From: Chryseobacterium sp. KLBC 52
Lineage (GTDB): Bacteria; Bacteroidota; Bacteroidia; Flavobacteriales; Weeksellaceae
Length of the DNA stretch: 64,000 bases
Assembly (NCBI RefSeq): GCF_003347605.1
Contig: NZ_QDFZ01000007.1
Location: 180,725-244,724 of the forward strand
Direction of reading: 5' to 3'
A model generated the notes under the pieces. It saw only the letters and a program-made list of their open reading frames with translations. It made no database searches and was not told the origin of the DNA. The translations under genes and the position numbers were made by a program. Shown here piece after piece: positions 36,175 through 44,859 of the stretch (its first letter is position 1; every line of letters starts with the position of its first letter).

Positions 36175-36378
36175 TTACCACAACTATATATCAAAGGCGG
36201 TTTCATTTTTTGGAATCGCTTTTTTAATTAATCACAGATTTTTATTGACACATTTACTTAACAATAAAAAAATCAAAGATTTTAAAACTTCTGTGACTTT
36301 TATTGTTTTGTTTTTGCCCACAGATGACGCAGAATTTCACGGATAATTATGGAAAATTAAACTTTTTTACATCTATAA

Positions 36379-36408
36379 AAAGAGGCTATCATTTCTGACA
36401 GCCTCTTG
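36379..36408 (-). terminator. Terminator of the T9SS metallophosphoesterase gene
   Basis: On the minus strand AGAGGCTGTCA...TGATAGCCTCT folds into a hairpin followed by a T-run, about 25 nt past the stop at 36433. Confidence 0.75.
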
Positions 36409-36432
36409 ATTATAATTGTGTTTTAGTTTACT

Positions 36433-39171
36433 TTACTGAATAATCAGCTTTAAAGTAAATAGTTTTCTTCCGTGTACTTTTACAAAATAAACGCCTGCCG
36501 GAAGATTTTCATTCACCAAAGAGAAACGTTGGTTATTGATATTTTTCGATACATACAATAATTCTCCCGAAGCTGAGACCAATTCAATTTTTTCAATCGG
36601 GTAATCACTTTTAATAAAAGTAGGTTGTCCCGGTTTGGTTGGATTGGGATACAATACTACATTTTTCTCTGTACTTCTTGTTTCTTCAGTTCCTAAAGTA
36701 GGTGAAGCCACCTGGAATTGCACTCTGTTCGACACTTCTGTATAGGAATCATTGGTAAACATGACCATGTAGTAATTTCCTGGTGTTGCAGGTACAGCTG
36801 TTCCCTGAATGGTTTTTGTTCCCTGAGTTACTCCATCAAAATAAGTATAAGAAACAAAATTATCATCCGGTGTCTGAACACTTTGAGGATAAATTCCTAA
36901 CCAGTCTTTAATGATTCCCGGAGAGTCTGTCCATGAAGCCGTAATATTTTCTCCCAAAGTATATACAGGTTTGTTAATCCAAAGATCGGTAACGATATCA
37001 CCTACTTTGAAGAATACCTTCTCCCCGATTCCGTTATATCCATCTTCCAACAGATACTGAGCATAATAATATCCTTTTGGAAGCCCTGTAAAATTCAATG
37101 TTCCGGATGCAGTTGTCACATAGCTCCATTTGATAGAAGCTGTAGTTCCCGGAGTCTGTCCCATTTTATAAATTCCGATCCAGTCTTTCTGTAAGTTCGG
37201 TCCATCTGTAAAATTGATAGTAACCGTTCCTCCTACCGGATACGTATCAGCAGTGGTCTGCAACTGTACTTTCGGTCCTACATAGAAATTTTTCCTTGGA
37301 GTGATTTCGGTATATCCTCCGTTTGCAAAGAATCCTGCAAAATACTGACCTTTAGTAGCCAGACCACTATTGAAAGTTACTGTTCCTGCAGTCTGTCCAT
37401 TCGTATAAATATAGCCTTGTGAAGTGGTAGAAGCCGGAGTTTGTCCTTTTTTATAGATTCCTACCCAATCCTGCTGATTTCCGGGACCTCCAGTAAATGT
37501 AACCGTGATAGCTTCATTCTGAGCATATTCTGTTTTGTTTAAAGTAAAAGTAGGATTTGAAACCACACTTCCTGTAATTTCGAACTGCTTCACATCACTC
37601 CACTCACTCCACTCAAGGTTTCTGTCTCTGTAACGTGTTTTTACATAATAGATTCCGTTGGGAATAGAATTCGCTGCCAATGTTGCTTTTGTGATGTCTA
37701 CTCCATCATTCAGGTTTTTCGTTTTATCGGGAGTTCCGTTTCCGTCTTTTCCGAACCAGTTTTCAAAATCGCGGTAGAATTCCTTTTCAATCACAGAGAA
37801 GTTCGAGGCTTTACTGATCTGGAACTGAGTTGTATTTAAAAGCTCTCCATTAGAAGATGAAAATGCACTTCCATTCAATGTCAAAGGTAAAGTAATTGGC
37901 CCTGAGAAAGTATTTGTAATGGATGGCTTTGCCGGTTTGGGCTGATTTTTATATCTGTGGAAAGAGTCTACCAGCAAATTATTTTTCTTGTTGTAAACTC
38001 CACCGATTGAATAGCATTCGATATCCACTTTTCCGGTTGGAATATCTACTTCCACAATCTGATAGGTCCAATCTGTCAAAGTTTTCTGAACATCGTCAAA
38101 ATCCTGTTCATTAGACATTCCCCAATATTGATCCCAGGCTGTTCCTCCGGAAATAATCTGATAGTTTGGCGTATTTTTAAGCTGACCTCTGTGGTATAAA
38201 TGGTGGTGAGCCCCAACATGCATTAAATATTTATCAGAAGTTACCAGAAGCGGTACGGCATTTTCTCTTACCCAGGTAGAAATATCTCCTACATACTGCT
38301 CTGCCTGATACGGTCTGTGACTTAAAGAAATAATCCAGTCTACCGTAGAATCATTGTTGGCAGCCGTTAAGATCTGCTGAAGCCATGTCTGTTGTGCTGA
38401 TCCGGTATGTTCAGAACTTAAACTTACAAATAATACATTTCCTGCCTGCTGGGCATAATAATTTTCATTTCCTGAGCTTATTCCTTTATAACTGATTTCA
38501 TCAATATAAAAATGGGCATAGTAGGAATTCATTCCCATCGTTCCGTAGGTTTCATGGTTTCCTACCGTTGTCTGAATAGGCAGATAAGGTGATAGTTTGA
38601 TATTCTTTTTAAAGTGAACATTTTCATAGTGATCCAATGTACCTACGTCTACCTGGTCACCTACCATAAAAGTAAGCGCAATATTATCTGACGGATCTGA
38701 AGCAGCTCCGAATTTTTCCTTGAGTTTTTTATACGCATTCAATGTAAGCGTATCATATCTTGGCTCTGCTTTGATCTGATTATCCCCCATAATAAGGAAA
38801 CGGATCTTTCCATTGGCAGTTACCGCCTGTCCCGGTAAAGGAAGTGTTCTGAAATTGTAAACGGCCGACTCACTGGTTCCTGTTTTGATCTTATAATAAT
38901 ATTTGGTATTCGGCTGAAGGTTAGTAATCTTTGCAGTGTGGTAATAGTAATTGTTGTTGTATCCCGTATCTGAGAAGATGTTGGTAGTTCCCGTTACGGT
39001 AACGTTCAGATTCGCTGGAGAATCTCCATAGATTACTGTTGTTTCATTATTGGAAGCTGTTTTCCAATTGACGATCATAGAATTCGGGGTGGGATTTTGT
39101 AAATAAGGATACAAAGCCTGCCCGAAAGCCATCTGGACCGCGAAACAAAAAAAGAAGAAATAATGTTTCAT
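36433..39171 (-). CDS. Secreted metallophosphoesterase (purple acid phosphatase-like) with T9SS tail
   Basis: A 912-residue exported protein. Signal peptide (ends near FGQ), fibronectin III/purple-acid-phosphatase N domain (about 20-110, containing NTKYYYKIKTG), and a calcineurin-like metallophosphatase domain with the metal motifs MGDNQIK (~127), MVGDQVD (~167), VGNHET (~202) and GAHHHLYHRGQ (~318). Three related beta-sandwich repeats follow (each with a QKDWIGIYKMGQTP-like segment), then a T9SS sorting tail (VVLYPNPTKPGQP). Likely extracellular phosphate release from esters. The repeated IYK/GQTP modules resemble Ig-like adhesion or binding domains. Confidence 0.88.
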   Translation of the reverse strand: MKHYFFFFCFAVQMAFGQALYPYLQNPTPNSMIVNWKTASNNETTVIYGDSPANLNVTVTGTTNIFSDTGYNNNYYYHTAKITNLQPNTKYYYKIKTGTSESAVYNFRTLPLPGQAVTANGKIRFLIMGDNQIKAEPRYDTLTLNAYKKLKEKFGAASDPSDNIALTFMVGDQVDVGTLDHYENVHFKKNIKLSPYLPIQTTVGNHETYGTMGMNSYYAHFYIDEISYKGISSGNENYYAQQAGNVLFVSLSSEHTGSAQQTWLQQILTAANNDSTVDWIISLSHRPYQAEQYVGDISTWVRENAVPLLVTSDKYLMHVGAHHHLYHRGQLKNTPNYQIISGGTAWDQYWGMSNEQDFDDVQKTLTDWTYQIVEVDIPTGKVDIECYSIGGVYNKKNNLLVDSFHRYKNQPKPAKPSITNTFSGPITLPLTLNGSAFSSSNGELLNTTQFQISKASNFSVIEKEFYRDFENWFGKDGNGTPDKTKNLNDGVDITKATLAANSIPNGIYYVKTRYRDRNLEWSEWSDVKQFEITGSVVSNPTFTLNKTEYAQNEAITVTFTGGPGNQQDWVGIYKKGQTPASTTSQGYIYTNGQTAGTVTFNSGLATKGQYFAGFFANGGYTEITPRKNFYVGPKVQLQTTADTYPVGGTVTINFTDGPNLQKDWIGIYKMGQTPGTTASIKWSYVTTASGTLNFTGLPKGYYYAQYLLEDGYNGIGEKVFFKVGDIVTDLWINKPVYTLGENITASWTDSPGIIKDWLGIYPQSVQTPDDNFVSYTYFDGVTQGTKTIQGTAVPATPGNYYMVMFTNDSYTEVSNRVQFQVASPTLGTEETRSTEKNVVLYPNPTKPGQPTFIKSDYPIEKIELVSASGELLYVSKNINNQRFSLVNENLPAGVYFVKVHGRKLFTLKLIIQ

Positions 39172-39362
39172 AGTAGCTTAAGTTTTAAAGTAACATATAT
39201 TTTTAAGTTGTGAATCAGGAATTTAAAAACCGTTATCCGGATTTTTTACTTCGGGCAAAAGTAGAATTCCCATATAAACTCTGTCTGATGGGATTTTAAA
39301 GAAACCGTTAATTTTTCAGCAAAACCGGAATGAAAAAATTATAGTTTTTAGCACATTAAATA

Positions 39363-39395
39363 TTTGGTATATTCAAAAACTATTTTGTACATTTG
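39363..39395 (+). promoter_or_regulatory. rplS promoter
   Basis: TTTG (39363-39366), a 21-nt spacer and TACATTTG (39388-39395). This predicts a leader of about 65 nt before the rplS ATG. Confidence 0.65.
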
Positions 39396-39436
39396 CAACC
39401 TGTTATTCAACCTCTGACGAAGAACGTGTAAGTTGC
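39395..39436 (+). promoter_or_regulatory. Possible structured rplS leader
   Basis: GTTaTTC (39402-39408) can pair with GAAgAAC (39419-39425) and, outside it, GCAAC (39395-39399) with GTTGC (39432-39436). The outer GCAAC may lie partly before the transcription start, so only the inner hairpin is reasonably likely. L19 autoregulation through leader RNA is known in other bacteria. Confidence 0.35.
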
Positions 39437-39464
39437 TTAGCTTTAACATTTTATTTTATTAATA

Positions 39465-39821
39465 ATGGATTTATTAAAGTACGTACAAGACAAGTACATT
39501 GCGAAAAAAGAATTTCCTGAATTCAAAGCAGGTGATACAATTACTGTGTATTACGAAATTAAAGAAGGACAAAAGACCAGAACTCAGTTCTTCAAAGGAA
39601 CAGTTATCCAATTAAGAGGTACTGGTTCTACAAAAACTTTCACAATCAGAAAAATGAGTGGTGATGTAGGTGTAGAAAGAGTATTCCCTATTAACATGCC
39701 TGCACTTCAAAAAATCGAAGTTGATAGAAGAGGTAGAGTTAGAAGAGCTAGAATTTACTACTTCAGAGACCTTAGAGGTAAAAAAGCAAGAATCAAAGAC
39801 GCTGCTTACAAGAAGAAATAA
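39465..39821 (+). CDS. rplS: 50S ribosomal protein L19
   Basis: A 118-residue bL19. The N-terminus DLLKYVQDKYIAKKEFPEFK leads into the family core GDTITVYYEIKEGQKTRTQFFKGTVIQLRG, then VGVERVFPINMPALQKIEV and the basic GRVRRARIYYFRDLRGKKAR. It contributes to the 30S-50S interface. The gene stands alone here rather than with rpsP-rimM-trmD as in many bacteria. It has a clear promoter and a following terminator. Confidence 0.97.
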   Translation: MDLLKYVQDKYIAKKEFPEFKAGDTITVYYEIKEGQKTRTQFFKGTVIQLRGTGSTKTFTIRKMSGDVGVERVFPINMPALQKIEVDRRGRVRRARIYYFRDLRGKKARIKDAAYKKK

Positions 39822-39840
39822 TTCAGACAACAATACATAC

Positions 39841-39876
39841 AAAAAGAGGCTGTTTACGTGTAAACAGTCTCTTTTT
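39841..39876. terminator. rplS terminator (bidirectional)
   Basis: AAAAAGAGGCTGTTTAC pairs with GTAAACAGTCTCTTTTT, followed by a T-run, 19 nt past the rplS stop. It also serves the converging SRPBCC gene. Confidence 0.88.
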
Positions 39877-39891
39877 TTGTTTCAATATTTT

Positions 39892-40359
39892 TTACTTTCT
39901 ATAAGGAGTACCTTCTCCGGTTTCCAGAAACTTTTTCAGACTGGCAATAAATTGCAGCCAGCCATTTGAGCAGATCTCATAACATTCAATAGCCGGGTTC
40001 AGACCGATATGAGTAAGTTTTATCCGGCTGATCCCTTTCTTTTCCTCTATTTCCCATACAATTGTTGTCCCGATCCACTCTGTTTGGTTCTTTAATTCAG
40101 GAAGAGCAATTAATGAGTCTTCAACAGACCATACAACTTTTGCATTGGCGGTTAATTCTTTCACACGCATTGTTTTGTGAATCTGATCTCCAAATCTTAT
40201 GGTAAAAAGATTTCCTACCTCCGAAGAGGATCCTTCAAACAATTCGGTCCACCAAAGAGGAATTTCATGAGTCAAAGCATGATATATTTTATCTGCAGTA
40301 GTGCTGATCTCTATTACACATATGTAATTCTCAACGTTATTGGTATTCATTGTTTTCAT
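39892..40359 (-). CDS. SRPBCC-domain (AHSA1-like) protein
   Basis: About 155 residues starting MKTMNTNNVENYICVIEIS. This is the START/AHSA1 fold, with the opening strand followed by DKIYHALTHEIPLWWTELFEG, the central TMRVKELTANAKVVWSVED and a C-terminal helix GWLQFIASLKKFLETGEG. It probably binds a small hydrophobic ligand. The frame is open further upstream to 40539, but that stretch encodes the palindromic repeat at 40480-40512, so it is unlikely to be translated. The next gene upstream is an AraC-type regulator on the same strand, a common pairing. Confidence 0.85.
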   Translation of the reverse strand: MKTMNTNNVENYICVIEISTTADKIYHALTHEIPLWWTELFEGSSSEVGNLFTIRFGDQIHKTMRVKELTANAKVVWSVEDSLIALPELKNQTEWIGTTIVWEIEEKKGISRIKLTHIGLNPAIECYEICSNGWLQFIASLKKFLETGEGTPYRK

Positions 40360-40479
40360 AAATATTGTATTAGGTAGTACAATTTTATGAAAATTACGAG
40401 GAATCAGGCTTTTCATAGGGCAAGAAATATACGTTGAAATTCTTGAGCAGAAGTCATTTTTAGAATTTTGTATGACACC

Positions 40480-40512
40480 AACCTTGTCAAGGTTGCGAAC
40501 CTTGACAAGGTT
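40480..40512. repeat. 33-nt double palindrome (AACCTTG-CAAGGTT)
   Basis: AACCTTGTCAAGGTT (40480-40494), GCG, AACCTTGACAAGGTT (40498-40512). The arms are reverse complements and each is also a palindrome around one base. Its architecture matches the element at 12936-12968. Confidence 0.8.
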
Positions 40513-40544
40513 AACAATCGTACTTTTTATCAGCTGCAAAAAGA

Positions 40545-41327
40545 CTATTCATGCGCCATAAGATATTGCAGAGGTGTTGAACCTGTATGTTTTTTGAAAA
40601 ACTCAATAAAAGCACTGTCTGATGAAAAGTCAAGGATATGCGACACCTCTCCTATTGAATTACCTTCAACCAAAAGCTCAATAGACCTTTGTAACCTCCA
40701 TTGCTGTCTCCAATCCTGATAAGACAATCCGGTTTCTTTTTTAAAAATGCGACTGATTGTTTTCTCCACAGCTCCGGTCTTTTCGGCAAGGTCTTTCAGC
40801 ATTGGAGGCATAGAATGACGTAGTGTCCATTCTTCAACTGTTCTTTTAAAACGTCTGTCCTGTGGCATTGTAAGTTCCAGTTTTTCTTCCGGAGCCCTTT
40901 GCATTTCATCCCAGAATACGTTTAAAAGATTGGTTTGATCATTTTTGAGAGCTGACCATTCCCAAAAACAAATCCTTTCTATAATTTCCTTTAACAAGGC
41001 GTTGACATGAAGAACTTTCATATCTGGTTTTATATACTTTTGGGAATAGTCTTCATCAAAATAGATGGATCTATAGGCTACAATATTCCTGAAATTTACA
41101 CGATGAACTTTATGGGCAGGAATCCAAAGCATTCTGAACGGAGGAAGAACAAGCTGCCTGTCGGAGGTAGTCACTGTCATACAGCCTGATGGTGCATACA
41201 ACAGTTGAGACTTTGTTTTATGAAAGTGAAAACCGGAATCATGCAATACCATATCAGAAGCTATCCCAATTACTTTTTCTTGAAGAGTATCTGCATTGAA
41301 GCTTTCATTTTGCTTTAGTATAGCCAT
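40545..41327 (-). CDS. AraC-family transcriptional regulator
   Basis: A 260-residue regulator. The N-terminal cupin domain includes DSGFHFHKTKSQLLYAPSGC around residues 31-50 and LVLPPFRMLWIPAHKVHRVN. The C-terminal double HTH holds MLKDLAEKTGAVEKTISRIF and IGEVSHILDFSSDSAFIEFFK, ending in the usual TGSTPLQYL. It is divergent from the MFS exporter (75 nt between the starts) and likely controls it. The SRPBCC gene follows on the same strand. Confidence 0.92.
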   Translation of the reverse strand: MAILKQNESFNADTLQEKVIGIASDMVLHDSGFHFHKTKSQLLYAPSGCMTVTTSDRQLVLPPFRMLWIPAHKVHRVNFRNIVAYRSIYFDEDYSQKYIKPDMKVLHVNALLKEIIERICFWEWSALKNDQTNLLNVFWDEMQRAPEEKLELTMPQDRRFKRTVEEWTLRHSMPPMLKDLAEKTGAVEKTISRIFKKETGLSYQDWRQQWRLQRSIELLVEGNSIGEVSHILDFSSDSAFIEFFKKHTGSTPLQYLMAHE

Positions 41328-41345
41328 GTCCCATTTTTGATGTTT

Positions 41346-41377
41346 TTTGTTTTTATATCATTATAAATATACATTGA
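41346..41377 (+). promoter_or_regulatory. Probable promoter of the MFS exporter
   Basis: TTTG (41346-41349), a 20-nt spacer and TACATTGA (41370-41377; two bases off TAnnTTTG). It favours the ATG at 41403 over a TTG at 41382. Confidence 0.4.
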
Positions 41378-41402
41378 TTTTTTGGAAACTTTGCATAAAA
41401 AA

Positions 41403-42545
41403 ATGAAAAAGACAAATCCTATCTGGCTGCTTACTTTGCTTGTGATGCTTCCACAGTTTGTAGAAACTATATATAGTCCCGTTTTACCGACAGTACAGGA
41501 AAAGTTTGGAGTGAATGAAGAATCAGTTACCTTAACGATCAGTTTATATTTTATAGCTTTTGCGCTGGGTGTAGCATCCTGGGGCATTCAATGCGACAGG
41601 ATCGGAAGAAAAAAATCATTGGAATACGGTCTCATTACCTATGGAATCGGAACTTTGGCAGCTGTTTTTGCACCTGATTTTATCACTCTTCTTATAGCCA
41701 GGATTATTTCTGCATTTGGAATATCAGTGGGTTCCATTGTGACACAAACCATTTTAAGAGACAGCTATGACAAAGATAATCTGAGTAAAGTATTTTCCTG
41801 GATCGGCATTGGCTTATCTGTAAGTCCTGTAGTGGGAATGATTACCGGTTCGGTACTGGCCTCTTCTGTGGGGCATCAAGGTGTATTTATAACATTATGT
41901 ATGTTAGCCCTATTATTCTTCATTCTCTCCCGAGAAAAAATTTCTGAAACCCATCATGCTCCAAAAGAAATCAGCATCAGTATTTTGGGAAGTTTGCTCA
42001 AGCGGATGCTTCGTGATCACGAAATTATCAGATGTTGCTTACTGATCATGAGTTTTAATGTGTTGTTATTTTCATACTATTCGCTGGCTCCTTTTATCTT
42101 TAAAGAAAATCATTATGCTCCTTATATCTTTGGGTACAGCAGTATGATACTTGCCTCAGGTACATTTGCTGGGGCAAAGCTTAACAGATATTTGTTATTC
42201 AGGAATATACAACCAAAATATTTAGTTAAATCAAGTACATATATAGCATTTATCGCCTCTATTTTCGTATGGATTCTGACAGGAACTGGAATTTATTTTT
42301 TAATTCCCTATTTCTTCATTGTGATGGCTTTCAGCCTTGCCATCCCTAATATACTGAGTACAGCGCTTATTAATTATAAGAGCGAAACAGGAAGTGCCGG
42401 AGCTTTATTAGGATTGTTTTATTATATCATGATAGGTTCAGGACTAATAGTGATTGGTTTTATACAGAATCTTGGAATCTCGTGTGTGCTGTTTTCTGGT
42501 ATTGGAGTTTGTACTCTGTTGTTCTTTAAGAGTAGAAAGAATTAA
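41403..42545 (+). CDS. MFS drug exporter, Bcr/CflA type
   Basis: About 380 residues with 12 predicted helices. Family features are the first helix ending in PQFVETIYSPVLPTVQEKFG, the loop 2-3 motif QCDRIGRKKSLEYGL (DRxGRKK, motif A) and the motif C-like GIGLSVSPVVGMITGSVLAS. The Bcr/CflA group exports chloramphenicol, bicyclomycin and similar compounds. I start at ATG 41403; a TTG 21 nt upstream keeps the frame open but lies at the predicted transcription start. Divergent from an AraC regulator that probably controls it. Confidence 0.88.
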   Translation: MKKTNPIWLLTLLVMLPQFVETIYSPVLPTVQEKFGVNEESVTLTISLYFIAFALGVASWGIQCDRIGRKKSLEYGLITYGIGTLAAVFAPDFITLLIARIISAFGISVGSIVTQTILRDSYDKDNLSKVFSWIGIGLSVSPVVGMITGSVLASSVGHQGVFITLCMLALLFFILSREKISETHHAPKEISISILGSLLKRMLRDHEIIRCCLLIMSFNVLLFSYYSLAPFIFKENHYAPYIFGYSSMILASGTFAGAKLNRYLLFRNIQPKYLVKSSTYIAFIASIFVWILTGTGIYFLIPYFFIVMAFSLAIPNILSTALINYKSETGSAGALLGLFYYIMIGSGLIVIGFIQNLGISCVLFSGIGVCTLLFFKSRKN

Positions 42546-42546
42546 T

Positions 42547-42649
42547 TTTGAAACATTAAGTGTAATGAAGATGATAAGAATCGTTAAGTTTCATCAAAGA
42601 TGAAAATTAAGCAGAATAATTAATTACTTATAAAACTTAATGTTTCAAA
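42547..42649. repeat. 103-bp segment bounded by a 15-bp perfect inverted repeat
   Basis: TTTGAAACATTAAGT (42547-42561) and ACTTAATGTTTCAAA (42635-42649) are exact reverse complements. It lies between two converging genes and could be a terminator-like structure or a small element. The interior has no gene. Confidence 0.65.
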
Positions 42650-42671
42650 TATTTTAGAGTTTACAATGAAA

Positions 42672-43664
42672 TTATTGTATAAAATTATAAAGTGCTTCAA
42701 TAAATTTAGGGTAGACTTCGATATGAGGAAGATGCCCTACATTTTCAATCTCTACAAGCTTTGAACCTGCAATTTCACGTTGGGTTTTCTTTCCCAATTC
42801 CTGATACTGTCCCATCTTCGGCTGAAGTTCTTTAGGTGCTCTGTCCTTTCCTATTGCCGTTCTGTCTCTTGTTCCAATGATAAGCAATGTAGGAACTTTG
42901 ATATTTTTAAATTCATAACATACCGGCTGATTGTAAATCATATCCGTGGTAAGTGCAGCATCCCAGGCTACCTGAGGATAATCTTTATGAAGAGTCCACC
43001 CTGCGATTAAGTCAAGCCAGGGTTGATATTCTTCTTTCCATTTGTTGTCGTAATAGAATTTAAGCTGATAATTTTTATACGTTTCAGCTGTATTTTTAAG
43101 TTCAGACTGATAGGCCTGATCAATGGTCTGATACGCTGCAAAAGTTTTATAATCTTCCAATCCGATCGGGTTTTCAAGAATCAGTTTTTGTACTTTCTCA
43201 GGATATAATAATGTAAATCTGGTTGCCACCATTCCTCCCATTGAATGTCCTAAAACAATCGTTTTATCAATTTTCAGTTCATCCAGAACCGCCTTTGTAT
43301 TTTCTGCCAGCTGCGAAAAAGAAAACTGATATCCATGAGGTTTTGATGATTTTCCAAATCCTATCTGATCAGGAATTACTACTCTGAATCCTTTAGCAGA
43401 AAGATCTTTAGCTGTTCTTTCCCAATAAGCCCCATTAAAGTTTTTTCCATGAAGAAGCATGATGACTTTTCCATTGGATTTTTGTGGCTGCACATCCATA
43501 TAAGCCATTTTCAAATCTTCACCCTGAGACTTGAAATTGAGATAATGTACTTCATAGGGATATTGATAATCAGACAGCATTGCATCCAGAGGTTTTACCT
43601 GTGAAAACATAAAACCGGAGACTGTCACTGAAAAAACAGTTATTATATTTCTGAAATGTTTCAT
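42672..43664 (-). CDS. Secreted alpha/beta hydrolase
   Basis: A 330-residue hydrolase with signal peptide (MKHFRNIITVFSVTVSGFMF). The oxyanion region is MLLHGKNFNGAYWE (about 69-82), the nucleophile elbow GHSMGG (~140-145), then the acid D in IIGTRDRTA and the catalytic H in ENVGHLPHIE. The fold matches epoxide hydrolases, haloalkane dehalogenases and general esterases; the substrate is unknown. The exported location is inferred. Stand-alone gene. Confidence 0.9.
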   Translation of the reverse strand: MKHFRNIITVFSVTVSGFMFSQVKPLDAMLSDYQYPYEVHYLNFKSQGEDLKMAYMDVQPQKSNGKVIMLLHGKNFNGAYWERTAKDLSAKGFRVVIPDQIGFGKSSKPHGYQFSFSQLAENTKAVLDELKIDKTIVLGHSMGGMVATRFTLLYPEKVQKLILENPIGLEDYKTFAAYQTIDQAYQSELKNTAETYKNYQLKFYYDNKWKEEYQPWLDLIAGWTLHKDYPQVAWDAALTTDMIYNQPVCYEFKNIKVPTLLIIGTRDRTAIGKDRAPKELQPKMGQYQELGKKTQREIAGSKLVEIENVGHLPHIEVYPKFIEALYNFIQ

Positions 43665-43755
43665 GAAACGTTTATTTTAAAGATTAAAATTAAAAAAAAC
43701 CGCCCCAAAAGGAACGGTTTTAACTGTTATTTTTAGTTAAATATTTTTTAGACAA

Positions 43756-44733
43756 TTATGCCATTGACACTTCTTTTTCTTTTTTTGAAGGTAAATTCAT
43801 CAAAACAATAGCAAAAAGAATCAGGACAATTCCTACCCACTGGATGAGAAATACTTTCTCTCCAAGTAAAACAAAGGCCATTGTTACGGAAACCGGAAGT
43901 TCCAATGATGAAACGATACTTCCAAGTCCCAAACCTGCATTTGGAAACCCAACATTGAATAAGATCGGCGGGATAATAGTTCCAAAAAGAGCCAGTACAA
44001 ATCCATACGTGAGAAATATTGAATAATTAAATGAATGGATATGTTCTGTATTATCAGTAAAATTCAAGTATAATGATTTTAAACCATCAAAATACATAGG
44101 CCCGATCTGAGCAAAGAATAAGAATGCGAAAACAACAACTGAACCCCCTGCCAGCATAATAATACTCTTTCTGAAAACCGGAAGATGAGTAGCCAGCGTA
44201 TTAGAAGTGAACATTGTTAAAGTATATGAAGCTGCGGCCATCAGTCCCCAGAAAACCCCATGCCAATCCAGTTCTATTTCCATATTAATAAGATTAGTTG
44301 CGAGAACTGTTCCCAACAATACGATAACCACAGAAACCACTTTCCTTGTATTGGGTAGCTTTTTTGTAATAATACTCTCCACTACCACACTGAACCATAC
44401 CGACTGCATCAATAATACAATAGCAATGGAAACATTGATATATTGCACGGCAATATAATAGAATAAACTTGTCCCACCCAAAGAAGTTCCTGCAAGCAAG
44501 AGCATTCTTACTTCTTTAGAACTTGGCATTGATAATTTCTGTTTTGAGGTTAAGGTCTGAATAAAGTTGAGGATCAAAAGTCCTGTCAAACCTAATACGA
44601 ATTGGGAAGTAGTAACTTCTGAGGTGGTAAAACCATCATGGTAAGCCATTTTCACAAATGTGGCCAACATACCGTATATACTAGCTCCAATTCCTACAAA
44701 TAAAACACCTTTTAGTATATTTTTCTTCTTCAT
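43756..44733 (-). CDS. DMT-superfamily (EamA) permease
   Basis: About 325 residues with ten predicted helices in two EamA repeats (first around TSLGGTSLFYYIAVQYINVS, second around LGSIVSSLELPVSVTMAFVL). Members export amino acids or other metabolites; the substrate is unknown. The start is ATG 44733 (MKKKNILKG): an upstream TTG at 44754 overlaps the promoter box TACCTTTG (44752-44759) and cannot be the real start. The C-terminus is charged. Confidence 0.88.
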   Translation of the reverse strand: MKKKNILKGVLFVGIGASIYGMLATFVKMAYHDGFTTSEVTTSQFVLGLTGLLILNFIQTLTSKQKLSMPSSKEVRMLLLAGTSLGGTSLFYYIAVQYINVSIAIVLLMQSVWFSVVVESIITKKLPNTRKVVSVVIVLLGTVLATNLINMEIELDWHGVFWGLMAAASYTLTMFTSNTLATHLPVFRKSIIMLAGGSVVVFAFLFFAQIGPMYFDGLKSLYLNFTDNTEHIHSFNYSIFLTYGFVLALFGTIIPPILFNVGFPNAGLGLGSIVSSLELPVSVTMAFVLLGEKVFLIQWVGIVLILFAIVLMNLPSKKEKEVSMA

Positions 44734-44751
44734 AATTTTTTTAACAGCCTG

Positions 44752-44759
44752 CAAAGGTA
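44752..44759 (-). promoter_or_regulatory. -7 promoter box (TACCTTTG) of the DMT permease gene
   Basis: Exact TAnnTTTG on the minus strand, 18 nt before the ATG at 44733. It decides the start codon. Confidence 0.6.
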
Positions 44760-44806
44760 CGACATATTAATTTAATCATTCTGAAGTGTGATGGTAATAG
44801 ATAAAT

Positions 44807-44838
44807 AAAATCGCCACAAGCAAGCTTGTGGCGATTTT
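44807..44838. terminator. Terminator after the M36 protease gene
   Basis: AAAATCGCCACAAGC and GCTTGTGGCGATTTT form 15 perfect pairs around AA. It lies 21 nt past the M36 stop. Confidence 0.88.
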
Positions 44839-44859
44839 GAGATTGATTATAAAAGTAAA

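Noticed and set aside
40360..40539. N-terminal extension of the SRPBCC protein by 60 residues
   Set aside because: It would translate the double palindrome at 40480-40512 and has no resemblance to the family; ATG 40359 is used.
42672..43664. Haloalkane dehalogenase
   Set aside because: The nucleophile is serine (GHSMGG) rather than aspartate, so a serine esterase/hydrolase is the better call.
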